Positions 43,339 to 54,286 of a DNA stretch of 64,000 nucleotides are shown one piece after another (within the stretch, counting starts at the first letter, position 1; every line of letters starts with the position of its first letter). Position numbers and translations under genes: made by a program. The notes below the pieces were generated by a model, which was given only the letters and a program-made list of their open reading frames with translations, searched no databases and was not told the origin of the DNA. The DNA lies in contig JASKMD010000004.1 in the NCBI GenBank assembly GCA_030144725.1, forward strand, positions 3,826,060 through 3,890,059. The letters are read 5' to 3'. Source of the DNA: Haematococcus lacustris. Taxonomy: Eukaryota; Chlorophyta; Chlorophyceae; Chlamydomonadales; Haematococcaceae.

Positions 43339-43939
43339 GCACGAATGCGGATGTAAGCGCTAATGCACTGGGCGAACGTGTTGAAGAAACACGCACCGCA
43401 GAGCTACGGTTGGCTGCAGCCTGAACACCCCGGAGTGCCCAGGACTGCAGCCGAAGTGAAGATGCTGACGCCCAGACGTCCGTCTGTCGACAGCTGAAGG
43501 CAATTGATAACCTTCCTCCGGGGAAAAGAGCTTAGAAGAAATGTAAGATAGCAAACGGAATGAGTAAGGACGCCTCGACTAGCAGCAAGCAAGGCAAAGC
43601 TGATACCCGTCACCAGGATGGTGCCGGCCTTCAGATGCCGATGGCAGTGAGCTGAGAATACCTCCAGACTTGGGTGCCCGTGATTACATCGGACAGCTGG
43701 TAAGGTCTTCTAAGCTGCCGCCGCAGCATCCCAATCCACTACAAATACCCAAACCCCCATGCAACCATGTCAGAACTGTTATGCAAGTCGCAGGATACAC
43801 ACACAAACCCACCCACAGTAGCCAGGTCACATCAACCATCATACACCAATCACCATCTACCGTGATACCACCAACTGTCATGCTTGCATGGCTAGCCATG
43901 TCACGCATTCCGTACGGTCACGCTCATGGTTGTGACAGC
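43267..43939 (-). repeat. Direct repeat A1 of the DIRS-like element (promoter end)
   Basis: Identical-looking partner of 37775-38447. It precedes and overlaps the polyprotein start on the minus strand, so it should hold the promoter. Confidence 0.95.
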
Positions 43940-44549
43940 ATCTTCCTTCCCTAACGCTTGCCATGAGTTTGACCACTCCCCCATTACCCTGTCATTCTAG
44001 GCACCAACACAAGCCACTACACCCGTCCACACCTGCAATGCTGACTGCCACACTGGCCCGCAGTCCCAATGGAAGCCAGATCATGCTGCTCGGTATGTGG
44101 GTGCCCTTGTTGCTTTGGAAGAGGAGGTCATGGCTGTCAAGCAGGCTGTTGAGCAAGGCACACACCCTGACTCCATCAACCGCTTTGTGCATGACATCAT
44201 ACCACGGGCTGCGGGCAGTGCGGAGATGCTCAAGCCAAGGCTCTGCCCACTGGCACGTGTTGACAAGCACACCACAGTTGAGCCTGCCTGGTTTGACCGG
44301 TCATGCAAGGAGGCTAAAGCCGCACTCTGGCAGGCTCTGCGTAACGGGGAGGCCTTGCACCTTTACAGGGCTAGAAAGCAGGCCTATAGGAGGCTGGTTG
44401 CTAGAGCTAAGTCTGCGTGGTCCAAGCACAGAGCTGCCAAGCTCCTAGACACAACCCTGGGGATGCCCTTAAGATGCTCCGAGTCAAGCACGCACGCCAG
44501 CAGTCCATGGTCCCAATTGACAAGTGGCATCAGCATCTGCATGCCTACT

Positions 44550-44850
44550 TGTAAGGGCGCGCTCCGCGTAGTCCCTTAGTGTCGTCTGGGCTGTCGCGGT
44601 TAACCCGAGGCAGCTACAGGATAATCGGTCACACCGCATTAGTGTGAGTTGGCAGGTAAAGCCTAGCAGCGTTAGCTGTGAGGACAACTGGTTCGATTCC
44701 AGGGGGCCCCGTTTTAAGCCCTAGCCTTCTCACGGTGGTGCCTTGTGGCCGACTGTTACAGTGCCCGCGGCTCGAGTGCCCTCGCGGCCGGCTCAGTGTT
44801 ACATATGGTTCAAACGGTCCAACGTCGCCTTTATGAGGCTGCACGTTACA
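44550..44850 (+). repeat. 5' LTR of the Ty3 element, with tRNA-like segment
   Basis: Contains an A-box-like TTGGCAGGTAAAGCC (44649-44663) and a B-box GGTTCGATTCC (44690-44700) inside a T-arm-like stem CTGG/CCAG. This tRNA-like portion occurs in both LTRs. Confidence 0.9.
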
Positions 44851-44899
44851 AGTGGTTTCCGACCGATAAGCCAGTTACTGTAAACACTCCGCCTCGACC

Positions 44900-46758
44900 A
44901 TGTAAAAGATGGTTCGAAGTGTTTGCGTGTCTTACACAGTCACTGCAGAGGATTAGGCTCGCGCTGAGCGCTCTTAAACAAAGCTCTTAAACAAAACATC
45001 GAGCTCGCCGAAATGGGGCCGAGAATAAGACATATCTGGAGTCTCTCTATGAGCGGGCCCGTGCATTGTAAGATATGTCGACCTTGCAGGCGAGCTTGAC
45101 AGTGGCGGAAAAGCTGGCGAGCGGGACGTGCCTAGTGAGCAGCTCCGGCCGGCCTCCTCGCCCGCGAGGACCTCCTGGGCGCTATTCATGCAGAAGCTTG
45201 CCGCTGCTGAAGCCGTTGCTGCTGGGGTAAGTCGCGCTGCTGCTTTTGCTCTTGCGCCCCAGCCGGTCTCATCAGCCCTCCATGCAGGCAGAAATGCAGC
45301 CTTGCAATACTGTGGCTAGCATCTTCGACATGCAATGTTTCACTGCTCGTCGACCTGCTGCTAAGGCTGGTGTACCCCAGTCTGCTTGCTTGCAGGAGGC
45401 TGGTCCCCAGCCTGCAGGTGGGCCTACAGGTCCACATGCTTTTGCTGCAGCCCTTATAGGTAGTGGCACCTTTGCTGCCCAGCCTGCTGCTCAGCCTGCT
45501 GCTCAGCCTGCTGCTCAGCCTGCTGCCCAGCCAGTTATGCACAGTGTTGCTGCTGTTGCACACCAGTCTGCTGTTTTGCAGGTAGCTGGTCCCCCAGCCT
45601 GCAGGTGGGTCTACAGGTCCGCATGCTTATGCTGCAACCCATGAAGGTAATAATACCTCTGCTGCCCAGCCTGCTGCCCAACCTGCTGTGCACAATGCTC
45701 CATGCACTTCTGCTGCTGCTGCATCTGCTGCACGTGTTGCATACACTTCTGCACAAGCCACAGTGGCCCTGGGTGCACCTGCCTCTAGCAGGACTCCCGT
45801 AGGACAGAGCCCTAGTAGGCCTGTCCCCAAGCCATCAGCATCTATTGCTGCAATCCGTCAGAAGTATGCTGGGCTAGCTGGTGGCTCTGCCCCACTCCCA
45901 CCTACTGCTGTGCCTCTGGCACATGACACTGTGGTGCACCCCCACAGGGGCTTGCCCCCTAGAGCATTGGTCTGATAACAGCCTTGCTCAGGGTAAACGT
46001 GTTGTCACCTTCCTTAAGGATCTGGAGGTGCAATGTGCTAACAATAACCTTGATCCTGCCCTTGCACTGCCATCCTCATGTTCAAGTCCATCAGGTATTC
46101 AGATGCCTTGACACACAGCGGGTACACCCCATGGGACTATTATTGCAAGCACTTCATTGAGATGGTAGGGGAAGACTGTGACTGACCTTAACCATGCTCA
46201 TGGCCAGCTAATCAACTCTAAGCTGCTGTGCATGTCTCTAAGTGTGACCCTGCAGGAGTACATTACAAACTTCAGCAATACCATCACTTTGTGTGGTACA
46301 GGGTGCATGAACATGGCATTGACTGTGGTCACTGTTTAGAGGGGCCTCACCCCCTAACTGGCCCAGTGGCACAGGACCTCATGTCCTTGGCACACCCACT
46401 CTTGACGATGCTGTGGCTTCAGCCATACACAACCACAGGGGCATTGTAGCTGCTGCTGGTTCTGGGGTCACCCCAAGCAAACGTGGTGGTGTTAGTGTTG
46501 TGGCTGCTGTTCGTCCGCAGATCGCCGCCGTCCTGGCAGCCCTCACTCTTACTCCGGCCTGGTCACTCCGGTCGCGCCGGTGGCGCTGGTGGCTCCGCCA
46601 CTTCCCGTGCCTACCCTGCAGCTCCCACGGCTCCGCCGTCTGCTGCCCCGCCTACCGCGGTATGATGTGTTTTTGGGTGTTGTCTGGCTGTATGCTGTAA
46701 CCCCACACACTCATTCATCGGCACCGACTTTGCTGTCAAGCACGCACTGCCATAGAGC
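44900..46758 (+). pseudogene. Degenerate gag region of the Ty3 element
   Basis: No long frame. Ala/Pro-rich pieces in different frames (45246-45644, 45688-45975, 45881-46111) and a fragment reading SGYTPWDYYCKHFIEMVG near 46110-46170 look like a gag broken by frameshifts and stops. A repeated CAGCCTGCTGCT stretch (45478-45530) and a roughly 110-bp duplication (around 45400-45460 and 45580-45640) add to the damage. Confidence 0.55.
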
Positions 46759-48990
46759 TTGTACTCCAAAGCTCATCACTGGCTGCTGGCTGCACACTTC
46801 TTGTGTGTCACTGGTGCCACACACTCTTTCGTCAGCTCTGCATTTGCTGCTCTGCATGCTCTGCCACTGACTGCTCTCCCTAAGGTACAACAGTGGTCAC
46901 TTGCTGACAATGCCACACTGTCCTGTCATCAGTTTGCTGCTGTAGACTTGTGTCTGCCTGGCCACTGTGCCACATGCAAGCTGACAGTCATGCCTAGCTT
47001 TGTGCAGGGTTATGATGTGCTTCTGGGTGATGACTGGCTGTTTGCCAACAAGGCTATCCTTTCTTATGAGGGTAAAACCCTTTCTCTTTCTGCTGCTGGC
47101 AAGACTGCTGTGACTCTGCCGTGTCCTGCTGTGGCAGCCCCTAAGTATGTTGGGCAATGTTCTGCTGTAAGACCAACCCCTGCATTCTTAATCAATGCTC
47201 TCAAAGCCAAACCTGAGTTAATCTCAGCTACCCAGGCGTCCAGGTGGCTCCTTAAAGGTGGCCGTGCTGTGGTGGCTTTAGTCATGACTGAAGGCTCAGC
47301 CTCTGCCAGTCCTGGTACCCCCAGTGACAAAGACGACCCACACATACCTGCAGCTATCAAAGCTGAGCTGCAAACCCTACTCGATGAGTACAGTGATGTG
47401 TTTAAACCACTCACTGATACCCCTCCTGAACGTCCTGTGGGTCATACCATACCCCTGGTCCCTGACGCCCGTCCACCTGTGACCCCCATGTACCGCCTCA
47501 GTAAACCTGAGCAAGAGGAGCTCAAGAGACAGATCCAGGACTACCTCAGCAAAGGTATGATTGAGCCCAGCTCCTCCCCCTATGCTGCACCCATCCTGTT
47601 TGTGCAGAAGAAGTCAGGTGAGCTACGTATGTGCATTGACTACCGTCAGCTCAACAAGCTCACACTACGTGACCAGTACCCCCTGCCCAGGATTGATGAT
47701 CTGTTTGACAGGTTGTCAGGGTGTTCTGTCTTCTCCTCCCTGGACCTCCAGGCTGGTTATCACCAGATCAGAATCACTCCTGAGGACGTCCCCAAGACTG
47801 CCTTCAGGACCCCTGAAGGTCACTTCCAATTCAAGGTGCTGTCTTTTGGCCTGACCAATGCCCCTGCCACCTTCCAGCGTGTCATGAATGATGCTTTTGC
47901 ACCTGTGCTGGGCAAGTGTGCACTAGTTTACCTAGATGACATACTGGTCATGTCTAAGTCTCTACCTGAGCACCTGCAGCACCTACGCCTTGTCTTTGAC
48001 CTGCTGCGTAAAAACAAACTGTATGCCAAGATGTCCAAATGTGAGTTCATGCAGCTCACCCTCAGGTTTCTTGGGCATGTGATTTCAGCTGGTGCCATCT
48101 CTGTGGACCCTGATAAGGTGAGGGCCATTGTTGACTGGCCTGTCCCTTCGTCCCTGACCCAGCTGCAGTCCTTCCTGGGTGCTGCCAACTTTGTTCGCAA
48201 GTTTGTGCATAACTTCAGTGCCATCTCAGCACCCCTTACTGATCTGTGTGGCAAGCTCAGTGCCACATTCCCATGGCACTCCTGGCCTGACCATGAACGT
48301 CATGCCTTCTATGAGCTCAAAGCTGCTGTGGCTAACGTGCCTATGCTGCGCCTGCCAGATCACACCCAACCCTTCCAGGTGTACTGTGATGCCTCACTCC
48401 AAGGAGTAGGTGCAGTCCTGATGCAGGATGGGTACCCCCTTGCCTATCTGAGCAAGAAGTTGTCCTCTGCTGAGGTCAACTACACCACAGGTGAGCAAGA
48501 GATGCTTGCTCTTGTCACCGCATGCAAAGAATGGCGTTGCTACCTTGAAGGTGTGCCATTCACTCTGTTCACCGACCATAAGCCTTTGATTTCACTGCCT
48601 ACACAGAAGAATCTGTCTAGGCGTCAGGCTAGGTGGATGGAGCTGCTGTCTAGGTTTGACTTTAAGCTGGAATATATTCCTGGCCCTGTCAACCCAGCAG
48701 ATCCTTTATCCCGGTTAATCACTGGCCCCCAGGAAGGTGCCACTGTGTGTGCAATGCTCACCAGACGGCAGGCCAAACTTTCCTGTGGGGGGGAGGGAGC
48801 TAGTGGTGCTCGAGCCCTTGAGGCCAATGCCCCTGCTGCCGTCACTGCGAAATCCTCCTTAACTCCAGAGATTACTGAAAATACTGCTGATACAAGCCAT
48901 AACAGGGACCTCGTTCCCCTGGTCACCTGTACATCTGACACCTCAGTGCACTATCCTGCGGCTCCTGCCCATCCCTCTGGGTTTGTCTGA
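46759..48990 (+). CDS. pol: Ty3 pol, part 1: protease remnant, reverse transcriptase, RNase H
   Basis: 743 codons. The protease has TGATHSFVSSAFA but Val where the catalytic Asp should precede TGA (GTC instead of GAC), so it is probably dead. The RT has KKSGELRMCIDYRQLNK, SSLDLQAGYHQIRI, FKVLSFGLTNAPATFQ and the catalytic LVYLDDILVMS (about residue 392). The RNase H has FQVYCDASLQGVGAVLMQ, TTGEQEMLALV and FTDHKPL. The frame ends at 48990, eight bases after the integrase frame opens, so integrase is in another frame. Confidence 0.95.
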   Translation: MYSKAHHWLLAAHFLCVTGATHSFVSSAFAALHALPLTALPKVQQWSLADNATLSCHQFAAVDLCLPGHCATCKLTVMPSFVQGYDVLLGDDWLFANKAILSYEGKTLSLSAAGKTAVTLPCPAVAAPKYVGQCSAVRPTPAFLINALKAKPELISATQASRWLLKGGRAVVALVMTEGSASASPGTPSDKDDPHIPAAIKAELQTLLDEYSDVFKPLTDTPPERPVGHTIPLVPDARPPVTPMYRLSKPEQEELKRQIQDYLSKGMIEPSSSPYAAPILFVQKKSGELRMCIDYRQLNKLTLRDQYPLPRIDDLFDRLSGCSVFSSLDLQAGYHQIRITPEDVPKTAFRTPEGHFQFKVLSFGLTNAPATFQRVMNDAFAPVLGKCALVYLDDILVMSKSLPEHLQHLRLVFDLLRKNKLYAKMSKCEFMQLTLRFLGHVISAGAISVDPDKVRAIVDWPVPSSLTQLQSFLGAANFVRKFVHNFSAISAPLTDLCGKLSATFPWHSWPDHERHAFYELKAAVANVPMLRLPDHTQPFQVYCDASLQGVGAVLMQDGYPLAYLSKKLSSAEVNYTTGEQEMLALVTACKEWRCYLEGVPFTLFTDHKPLISLPTQKNLSRRQARWMELLSRFDFKLEYIPGPVNPADPLSRLITGPQEGATVCAMLTRRQAKLSCGGEGASGARALEANAPAAVTAKSSLTPEITENTADTSHNRDLVPLVTCTSDTSVHYPAAPAHPSGFV

Positions 48991-51022
48991 TCAACTCATC
49001 CAAGGATACCGGCTTGACCCTGCGTTTAATGCTGAAGCTGATCTGTCCAGCATGTACCAGGACACACATGGCCTATGGCGGCTCACTGGTAAGGATAAGG
49101 TAGTGGTCCCCAATGACTCTGAGCTGCGCAACCACATTTTGCACGAGATGCATGATGCAGTCTATTCAGGTCATGTGGGTATCAGCAAAACCCTGGAACG
49201 TGTGTCACGTGTGTTTTGGTGGAACACAATGCGTGCTGACGTCAGGTACTATGTGTCCACATGTGATGCCTGTCAACGTGACAAGGCGTCTACTCTCAAG
49301 CCAGGTGGCCTACTCAACCCGTTGTCTATACCTGACTACCGATGGGAGTCTGTGTCCATGGACTTCATTACCAAGCTACCCTCTGGGTCACATGGGTATG
49401 ATGCTATCTGTGTCTTTGTGGACAGGCTCAGCAAGATGGTCCACTTTGTGCCCTGCCGTGAGGACCTTAAGGCACGCCGTTTTGCACAACTGTTCATTGA
49501 CCATGTGTACAAACTGCATGGCATGCCTGCTGAGCTGATCTCTGACCGGGGCTCACTGTTCACAAGTGTGTTCTGGCGTGAGGTCATGAGGCGCTGTGGC
49601 TCTAAGCCTGCCCTCTCATCATCTTATCATCCACAGTCTGATGGCCAGACAGAGAGGTATAACCGTGTGTTAGAGGAAATGCTCAGGCACTACATCTCAC
49701 CTACTCAATCTGACTGGCCTGACTACTTAGCCTTGGCTGAGTTTGCTGTCAACAACTCGTGGCAGGAGTCCATCCAGTCCACGGGGCTGGCGGTGAGGCA
49801 CCTCCACGCGGTGGCCCTGGTAACAATCCGCGTTGACTTCGGTCGCACGGATTGGCTAAGCTACCTCACCACCGCACCCAGCGGTATATAAATTGGGATG
49901 CAACGGGAAAGCCTTCCCAGGCTTGAACGGGCACCGCTTTGTCCAGCGGAATACAAATGAGGTCCGGGTGCCGCACACGACCGCTGCGGGTCATCGAGCT
50001 GTTGTGGAGTTGCTGGCGTCGTCAAGGAGGGAGCAGAGCTACCTCAACGCGGGACGTTGGCTGACAGCTGAAGTTTGGACTTTTGGAGCCTGAACTTCAG
50101 CTTTTAGTGCGACATCCGGCGGACAAGGCTGGAATTGCTCTCGTCAACGAGGAGAAGAGATAAGGCCAGCTGCCGAGTGCACTAGTCTTTGCTCCTCTCA
50201 TGCCTCTTTGTTTGCCTTGGGTGCTAGCTGTGGTCTGTGGCTACAGCTAGGGCAGCTTGATGGGGACATGTCCAGCCTGTGTCCAACGTTTGGAGGTGGG
50301 AGCAGGCCGCGCCACAGGCGGAAGCTCCTCCCTTAATGCACGCCGGTTTGTACCGGAGTAGTTTTCTTTCTTCTTCTTCTTCTTTCATCCAGTCCACCCC
50401 CTTCCTGGTCAACACAGGTCAGTCCCCTGTGACTGTTGGCCTACGTGATCTGCCTTATGGGGGCCGTTGTCCCTCTGCTCATGCCTTTACCCGCTGGTGG
50501 CAGGATGCTGTGGCCAATGCCAGGAAGTGCATGGCTGCGGCCCAATCCCGTCAGGCTGCCTATGCCAACAAGGCCAGGCGTGACGTTGAGTACAAGGTGG
50601 GCCAGAAGGTGTTGCTCAGCACCAAGAACCTCAAGCTTCAGCCTGGGAAGGCTCGTAAGCTCATACCTAGGTATGTGGGTCCCTTTGAGATCCTGCTACT
50701 GGTTGGTGCAGTAGCTGTCAAGCTAGACCTGCCTGCCAGCATGAGCCGTTTGCACCCTGTCTTCCATGTGTCACTCATCAAGCCTTACACTGGCACTGAT
50801 GTGGGCTTCATGCCACCTCCTGTGACATGGATGGATGAGACCCCTGTGTACTATGTTGAGCGTTTGCTTGACCACAAGGGTGTGAAAGACAACAAGGCCA
50901 GTTTCTACCTGGTGCAGTGGGAGGGCTATGACTCCACTCACAACACCTGGGAGCCCAGGTCCAACCTGACTGACTGTGACAAGGTCTTGGCTGAATACAA
51001 TGCTATCCATCATCTTAAGTAA
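48983..51022 (+). pseudogene. pol: Ty3 pol, part 2: integrase with chromodomain, split by an insertion
   Basis: From 48983 the frame shows the HHCC zinc finger (HDAVYSGHVG..CDACQRDK) and the DDE core: MDFITKLP, LISDRGSLF, and HPQSDGQTERYNRVLEE with the Glu. It breaks at 49782, where a 603-bp insert carries stops, and resumes at 50386 (STPFLVNTGQSP). The GPY/F-type module (KLIPRYVGPFEILLLVG, LHPVFHVSLIKPY) follows. A chromodomain closes it (YYVERLLDHKG, FYLVQWEGYDSTHNTWEP), ending at 51022. Chromodomains bind modified histone tails and guide integration. Confidence 0.92.
49783..50385 (+). mobile_element. 603-bp SINE-like insertion in integrase
   Basis: It is flanked by the perfect 12-bp duplication CATCCAGTCCAC (49771-49782 and 50386-50397) and ends in a TTC-repeat tail (50371-50385). 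The head has TGGCGGTGAGG (A-box-like) and GGTAACAATCC (B-box-like) about 35 bp apart. A TATA-like GGTATATAAATT lies at 49883-49894. Long duplication plus simple-repeat tail indicate LINE-type target-primed insertion. No ORF is recognised. Confidence 0.7.
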
Positions 51023-51254
51023 GTCTCCTGCATGCATGCTGCCGCGCTGCTGCACTGAGGCACTCTCTTCTCTGTGCTTACAAAGCCTATGGTTATACGT
51101 TACAATTCCCCTATTACAGTTGGTCTCTGACCACACCCAGCTTTGACCTGGCTCTACCTTCATGGTACCCAGTAGCTAACCAAGTGAGACCTAGGTCTTG
51201 CGAGTCTCGGGTTTAACCTGAGGCGGAACGAGGCATCCCCTTGGGGGGGAGGAA

Positions 51255-51555
51255 TGTAAGGGCGCGCTCCGCGTAGTCCCTTAGTGTCGTCTGGGCTGTC
51301 GCGGTTAACCCGAGGCAGCTACAGGATAATCGGTCACACCGCATTAGTGTGAGTTGGCAGGTAAAGCCTAGCAGCGTAAGCTGTGAGGACAACTGGTTCG
51401 ATTCCAGGGGGCCCCGTTTTAAGCCCTAGCCTTCTCACGGTGGTGCCTTGTGGCCGACTGTTACAGTGCCCGCGGCTCGAGTGCCCTCGCGGCCGGCTCA
51501 GTGTTACATATGGTTCAAACGGTCCAACGTCGCCTTTATGAGGCTGCACGTTACA
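51255..51555 (+). repeat. 3' LTR of the Ty3 element
   Basis: 300 of 301 bases match the 5' LTR. Confidence 0.97.
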
Positions 51556-53974
51556 CTACTTCACAACCACCAATACGACACATGAAGCACCTGATGTGAT
51601 CCCTGAGCCAGCCAGGACTAGGCAAGCTGTGCCTGCCCATTTGCAAGCCGTCCCTCTTGGGAGTGGCAGACTTCACTCTGTTCCTTCCCCTGCCCCTGTC
51701 ACAACACATCCAGCTGCCTATGAGCTGCCCCATCTTGACAACATCACATCCATTGTACAAGCACAACTACGTGAGCTCAACAATGACACAACACCTGGCC
51801 TGGATGGGCTCCCAGCCCCCTTCATCAAGCACGCCCGCACAGTTGAGGAGGGTTTTACCACATACTTGTTGCTCCCTCTGCTTGCCACATGCTTTCACAG
51901 CATGATGCGCACTGGAAGTAGCTACTAGCGGCTTGGAAGGTAGCTAGAATCAGCCCCCTCTTCAAGGACACAGACCCCACAGACCCCAACAAGTACAGAA
52001 TGCTTGCTGTGAGTAGTGTGTTGTACCGCCTGTATGCTAACGTCTTGCGGCACGTGCTGACTGCCTGGTGCATGGCACACGAAGTGCTGCCAGCTGAGCA
52101 GTTTGGGTTCATCCCGGGACGCAGCACCATGCAACCCATGTTCATTCTGCGCCATCTTGTCCACGCTCAAAAGGCCAGCGTAGATGCCAAGCACCGCAAG
52201 CTTTTCACTGCCTTCATTGACTTCAAACAGGCCTATGACCACATACCTCGACAACAATTGTGGGAGCACTTGCGGGTTGGGGTCAAGCTGCCACAGACCT
52301 TGCTTGCCTGCCTGGAGGGTCTGTATAAGGATGACCCACCGCACCCCCCCAGTGGCTCCTGACCAAGGTGTCAAGCAAGGCTGCCCCATCAGCCCACTCC
52401 TGTTTGCTCTCTATGTTCACGACATTAGTAAGGAGTTCCTAGGCCCTGTTGATGCTGTGAGGGTGCAAGGCACACCTGTCACCCACTTCATGTATGCTGA
52501 TGACCTGACCCTGGTGAGCACCTCGCCCCACGGGCTGCAGCGGCTGGTCTGCCAGCTACAAGGCTTTGCAGATAGGAAACACCTTTCAGTCAATGTGGGC
52601 AAGTCAAAGGTGATGGTCTTCAATTGCAACTCACAAACTGCAGCACCTAACATTTTGGGTACAAGCATGAGATCCTGCCTGTGGTGAGAGAGTTCAAGTA
52701 CTTAGGCATGCACTTCGATCCCAGCGCCACCCCTGCTTTTGCTGCCACTCACATGAGGGCTGGCATGTTCCTCGCCATGCGCCAGGCGTGCAAGCGTGCC
52801 AGAGAGTATGGGGTGCAGCATGATCCATATGCCCTTTGTCACCTCATTAGAGCGTTCGTGCTCCCATTGGGGCTGTATGGCAGCCAGGTATGGAGCACTG
52901 CATTCCTTGGGCATGGTGTGCAACTCTCCAACCCAGTGCAAACATGCATGCTCAGCTTTCTCAGGTTTGCTGCCAGAGTACGTAGCTCAGTGTCAGGCCT
53001 AATGGTGCTGCATGAGTTGGGGCAGCTGCCCCTCCAGCTTTACTGGCTTAGGGCTGCATGCACGTTCTGGAACACTGCCAAACTATCCCACAGTGACCTG
53101 CTAATGAGGGTCATCAAGGCAGATGTGGAGTTAGGCAGGAGGTGTCAGGCCAGCTGGAGTGCTCAGTTCCAGCTTGCCGCCAGAGAGCTGATGGGGGGTG
53201 AGTTCACCTTGAGCCCGGACATGGTCCTAGGCACCAAGGCTATGGAAGTCAAGTGGCTCGAGAGGTGGGGGAGGCGTTGGGTTGGGTTTGAGGGAGACCC
53301 TAGACTGCCTGAGACGGTGCATCGGGAGAGATGCTCGTATGCTGCATGGTTCAAGCATGGGGACAGCACTGGCATCAATCACATGGCACCACACATGCTG
53401 AACAGACAGCTCTCTACAGAAGTTCGCACGAGCTTGACTAGGTTCAGGTTAGGCAACAGCGCTCTGGGGGTGGAGAAGGCTCGGTTTGAGGGGGTAACTT
53501 TCATTGATCGCACATGCACCAGATGCACGGAGGGGGTAGTGGATGACGCCATGCATTTCATCTTTGAGTGCACTGCCACGAGTTCCATCAGGGAGCAGCC
53601 GGAGTTTGCCATGACCTTACAGAACAATAATGAGAACTTGCATGACTTCATGTTGAGCCCATGTGCACCTTTGTTTGTGCACCTTGCTTTGAAGTGCGTT
53701 ACAGAAAGTCCCGAACCCCTAGAGGGGGAGGGCGGCCTAGCAGCCTAACGGCTTAAGCGGTGTAAGCCACATATCTATCATGTAATGGACTGCTGTCATG
53801 GGCTGTAGCGCATATGGCGCTTCGTGTGTGCTGAATGTGTTTCTGCGCCGGGGGGCAACACTGCCCGCAGTGACAGCGGTGGGTCGAGGGGTATGGTCAG
53901 AGGACATGGCCAGTCAATCTGCCGAGTTGCACTGGAAGCCTGGACGGAACCAGTCGGACTCCATCACACTGCCC

Positions 53975-53979
53975 TTACA
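53975..53979 (-). terminator. Candidate RBCS polyadenylation signal TGTAA
   Basis: TGTAA, the usual chlorophyte signal, on the minus strand about 310 nt beyond the RBCS stop. The 53749-53974 stretch before it is unassigned (LINE 3' UTR or spacer). Confidence 0.4.
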
Positions 53980-54286
53980 AAATAAATCAAATTGCCAGTC
54001 AGGTTACTGACTAAGGGTAAACCTCCCTGATCAGGAAATCGACGTCATGGTCGCCAGGCGTGTCATCGTTGGACACCATCAGGCTTATACCACGCATTCA
54101 CGATGCTGCTTTCAATAATAGGATGCAGATCAAGCCAGCAGAAGGCGTTCCAGCTACTGCCAACAAAATAACACTGTAGCATGACCTAGCCTGCACAGCA
54201 TCGTGCTCAATTGCCCCAGCATGCGCAGGACGATGCCCAGCAGACAACTAAGAGATCACATGACAGCCTCAGCTGCGGTGAACTAT

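Larger units (their letters stand above)
37760..43939 (-). mobile_element. TOC1/DIRS-like retroelement with split direct repeats, 6180 bp
   Basis: Read on the minus strand the order is A1 (43939-43267, 673 bp), a 1354-codon ORF, a 3' region, B1 (38462-38448, 15 bp), A2 (38447-37775, 673 bp), B2 (37774-37760). The two A copies show no differences in the stretches I compared, including all translated ORFs. B is TGTCACGTGATAAGA (plus strand). A1-ORF-B1-A2-B2 is the split-direct-repeat layout of tyrosine-recombinase retroelements (PAT, Ngaro, TOC1 of Chlamydomonas). No target duplication is seen, consistent with recombinase integration, and LINE sequence resumes across the insertion. RT and recombinase genes are absent, so it is non-autonomous. 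An LTR reading is less good: no primer-binding site, no adjoining polypurine tract and no matching flanks. Confidence 0.75.
44550..51555 (+). mobile_element. Ty3/gypsy chromovirus-type LTR retrotransposon, 7006 bp
   Basis: LTRs of 301 bp (44550-44850 and 51255-51555), both TG...CA, differ at one base (T/A near 44672). The target duplication is CTACT (44545-44549 and 51556-51560). A candidate primer-binding site TGGTTTCCGACCG starts at 44853. A polypurine tract GGGGGGGAGGAA (51243-51254) precedes the 3' LTR. The gene order protease, RT, RNase H, integrase, chromodomain identifies the Ty3 chromodomain lineage. It interrupts the LINE. Confidence 0.95.
37640..53748 (+). pseudogene. LINE (APE-type, RT YADD) broken by nested insertions and frameshifts
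   Basis: Three collinear pieces remain: about 37640-37759 and 43940-44549 (end of the endonuclease, HEFDHSPITLSF, and the linker to RT), and 51556-53748. The RT part shows LNNDTTPGLDGLPAPF, RISPLFKDTDPTDPNKYR, EQFGFIPGRSTMQP, FIDFKQAYDHI, GVKQGCPISPLLFALY and the catalytic FMYADDLTLVS. The C-terminal domain continues to the stop near 53748, with CTRCTEGVVDDAMHFIFEC (CCHC-like). Frame changes near 51925, 52360 and 52680 inactivate it. The first gap is the DIRS-like element (37760-43939), the second the Ty3 element (44550-51555). The 5' end is missing. Confidence 0.85.

Noticed and set aside
37777..43937. LTR retrotransposon with 669-bp TG...CA LTRs
   Set aside because: No target duplication, no primer-binding site and no polypurine tract next to the repeats, and the 15-bp repeats around one copy fit split direct repeats better.
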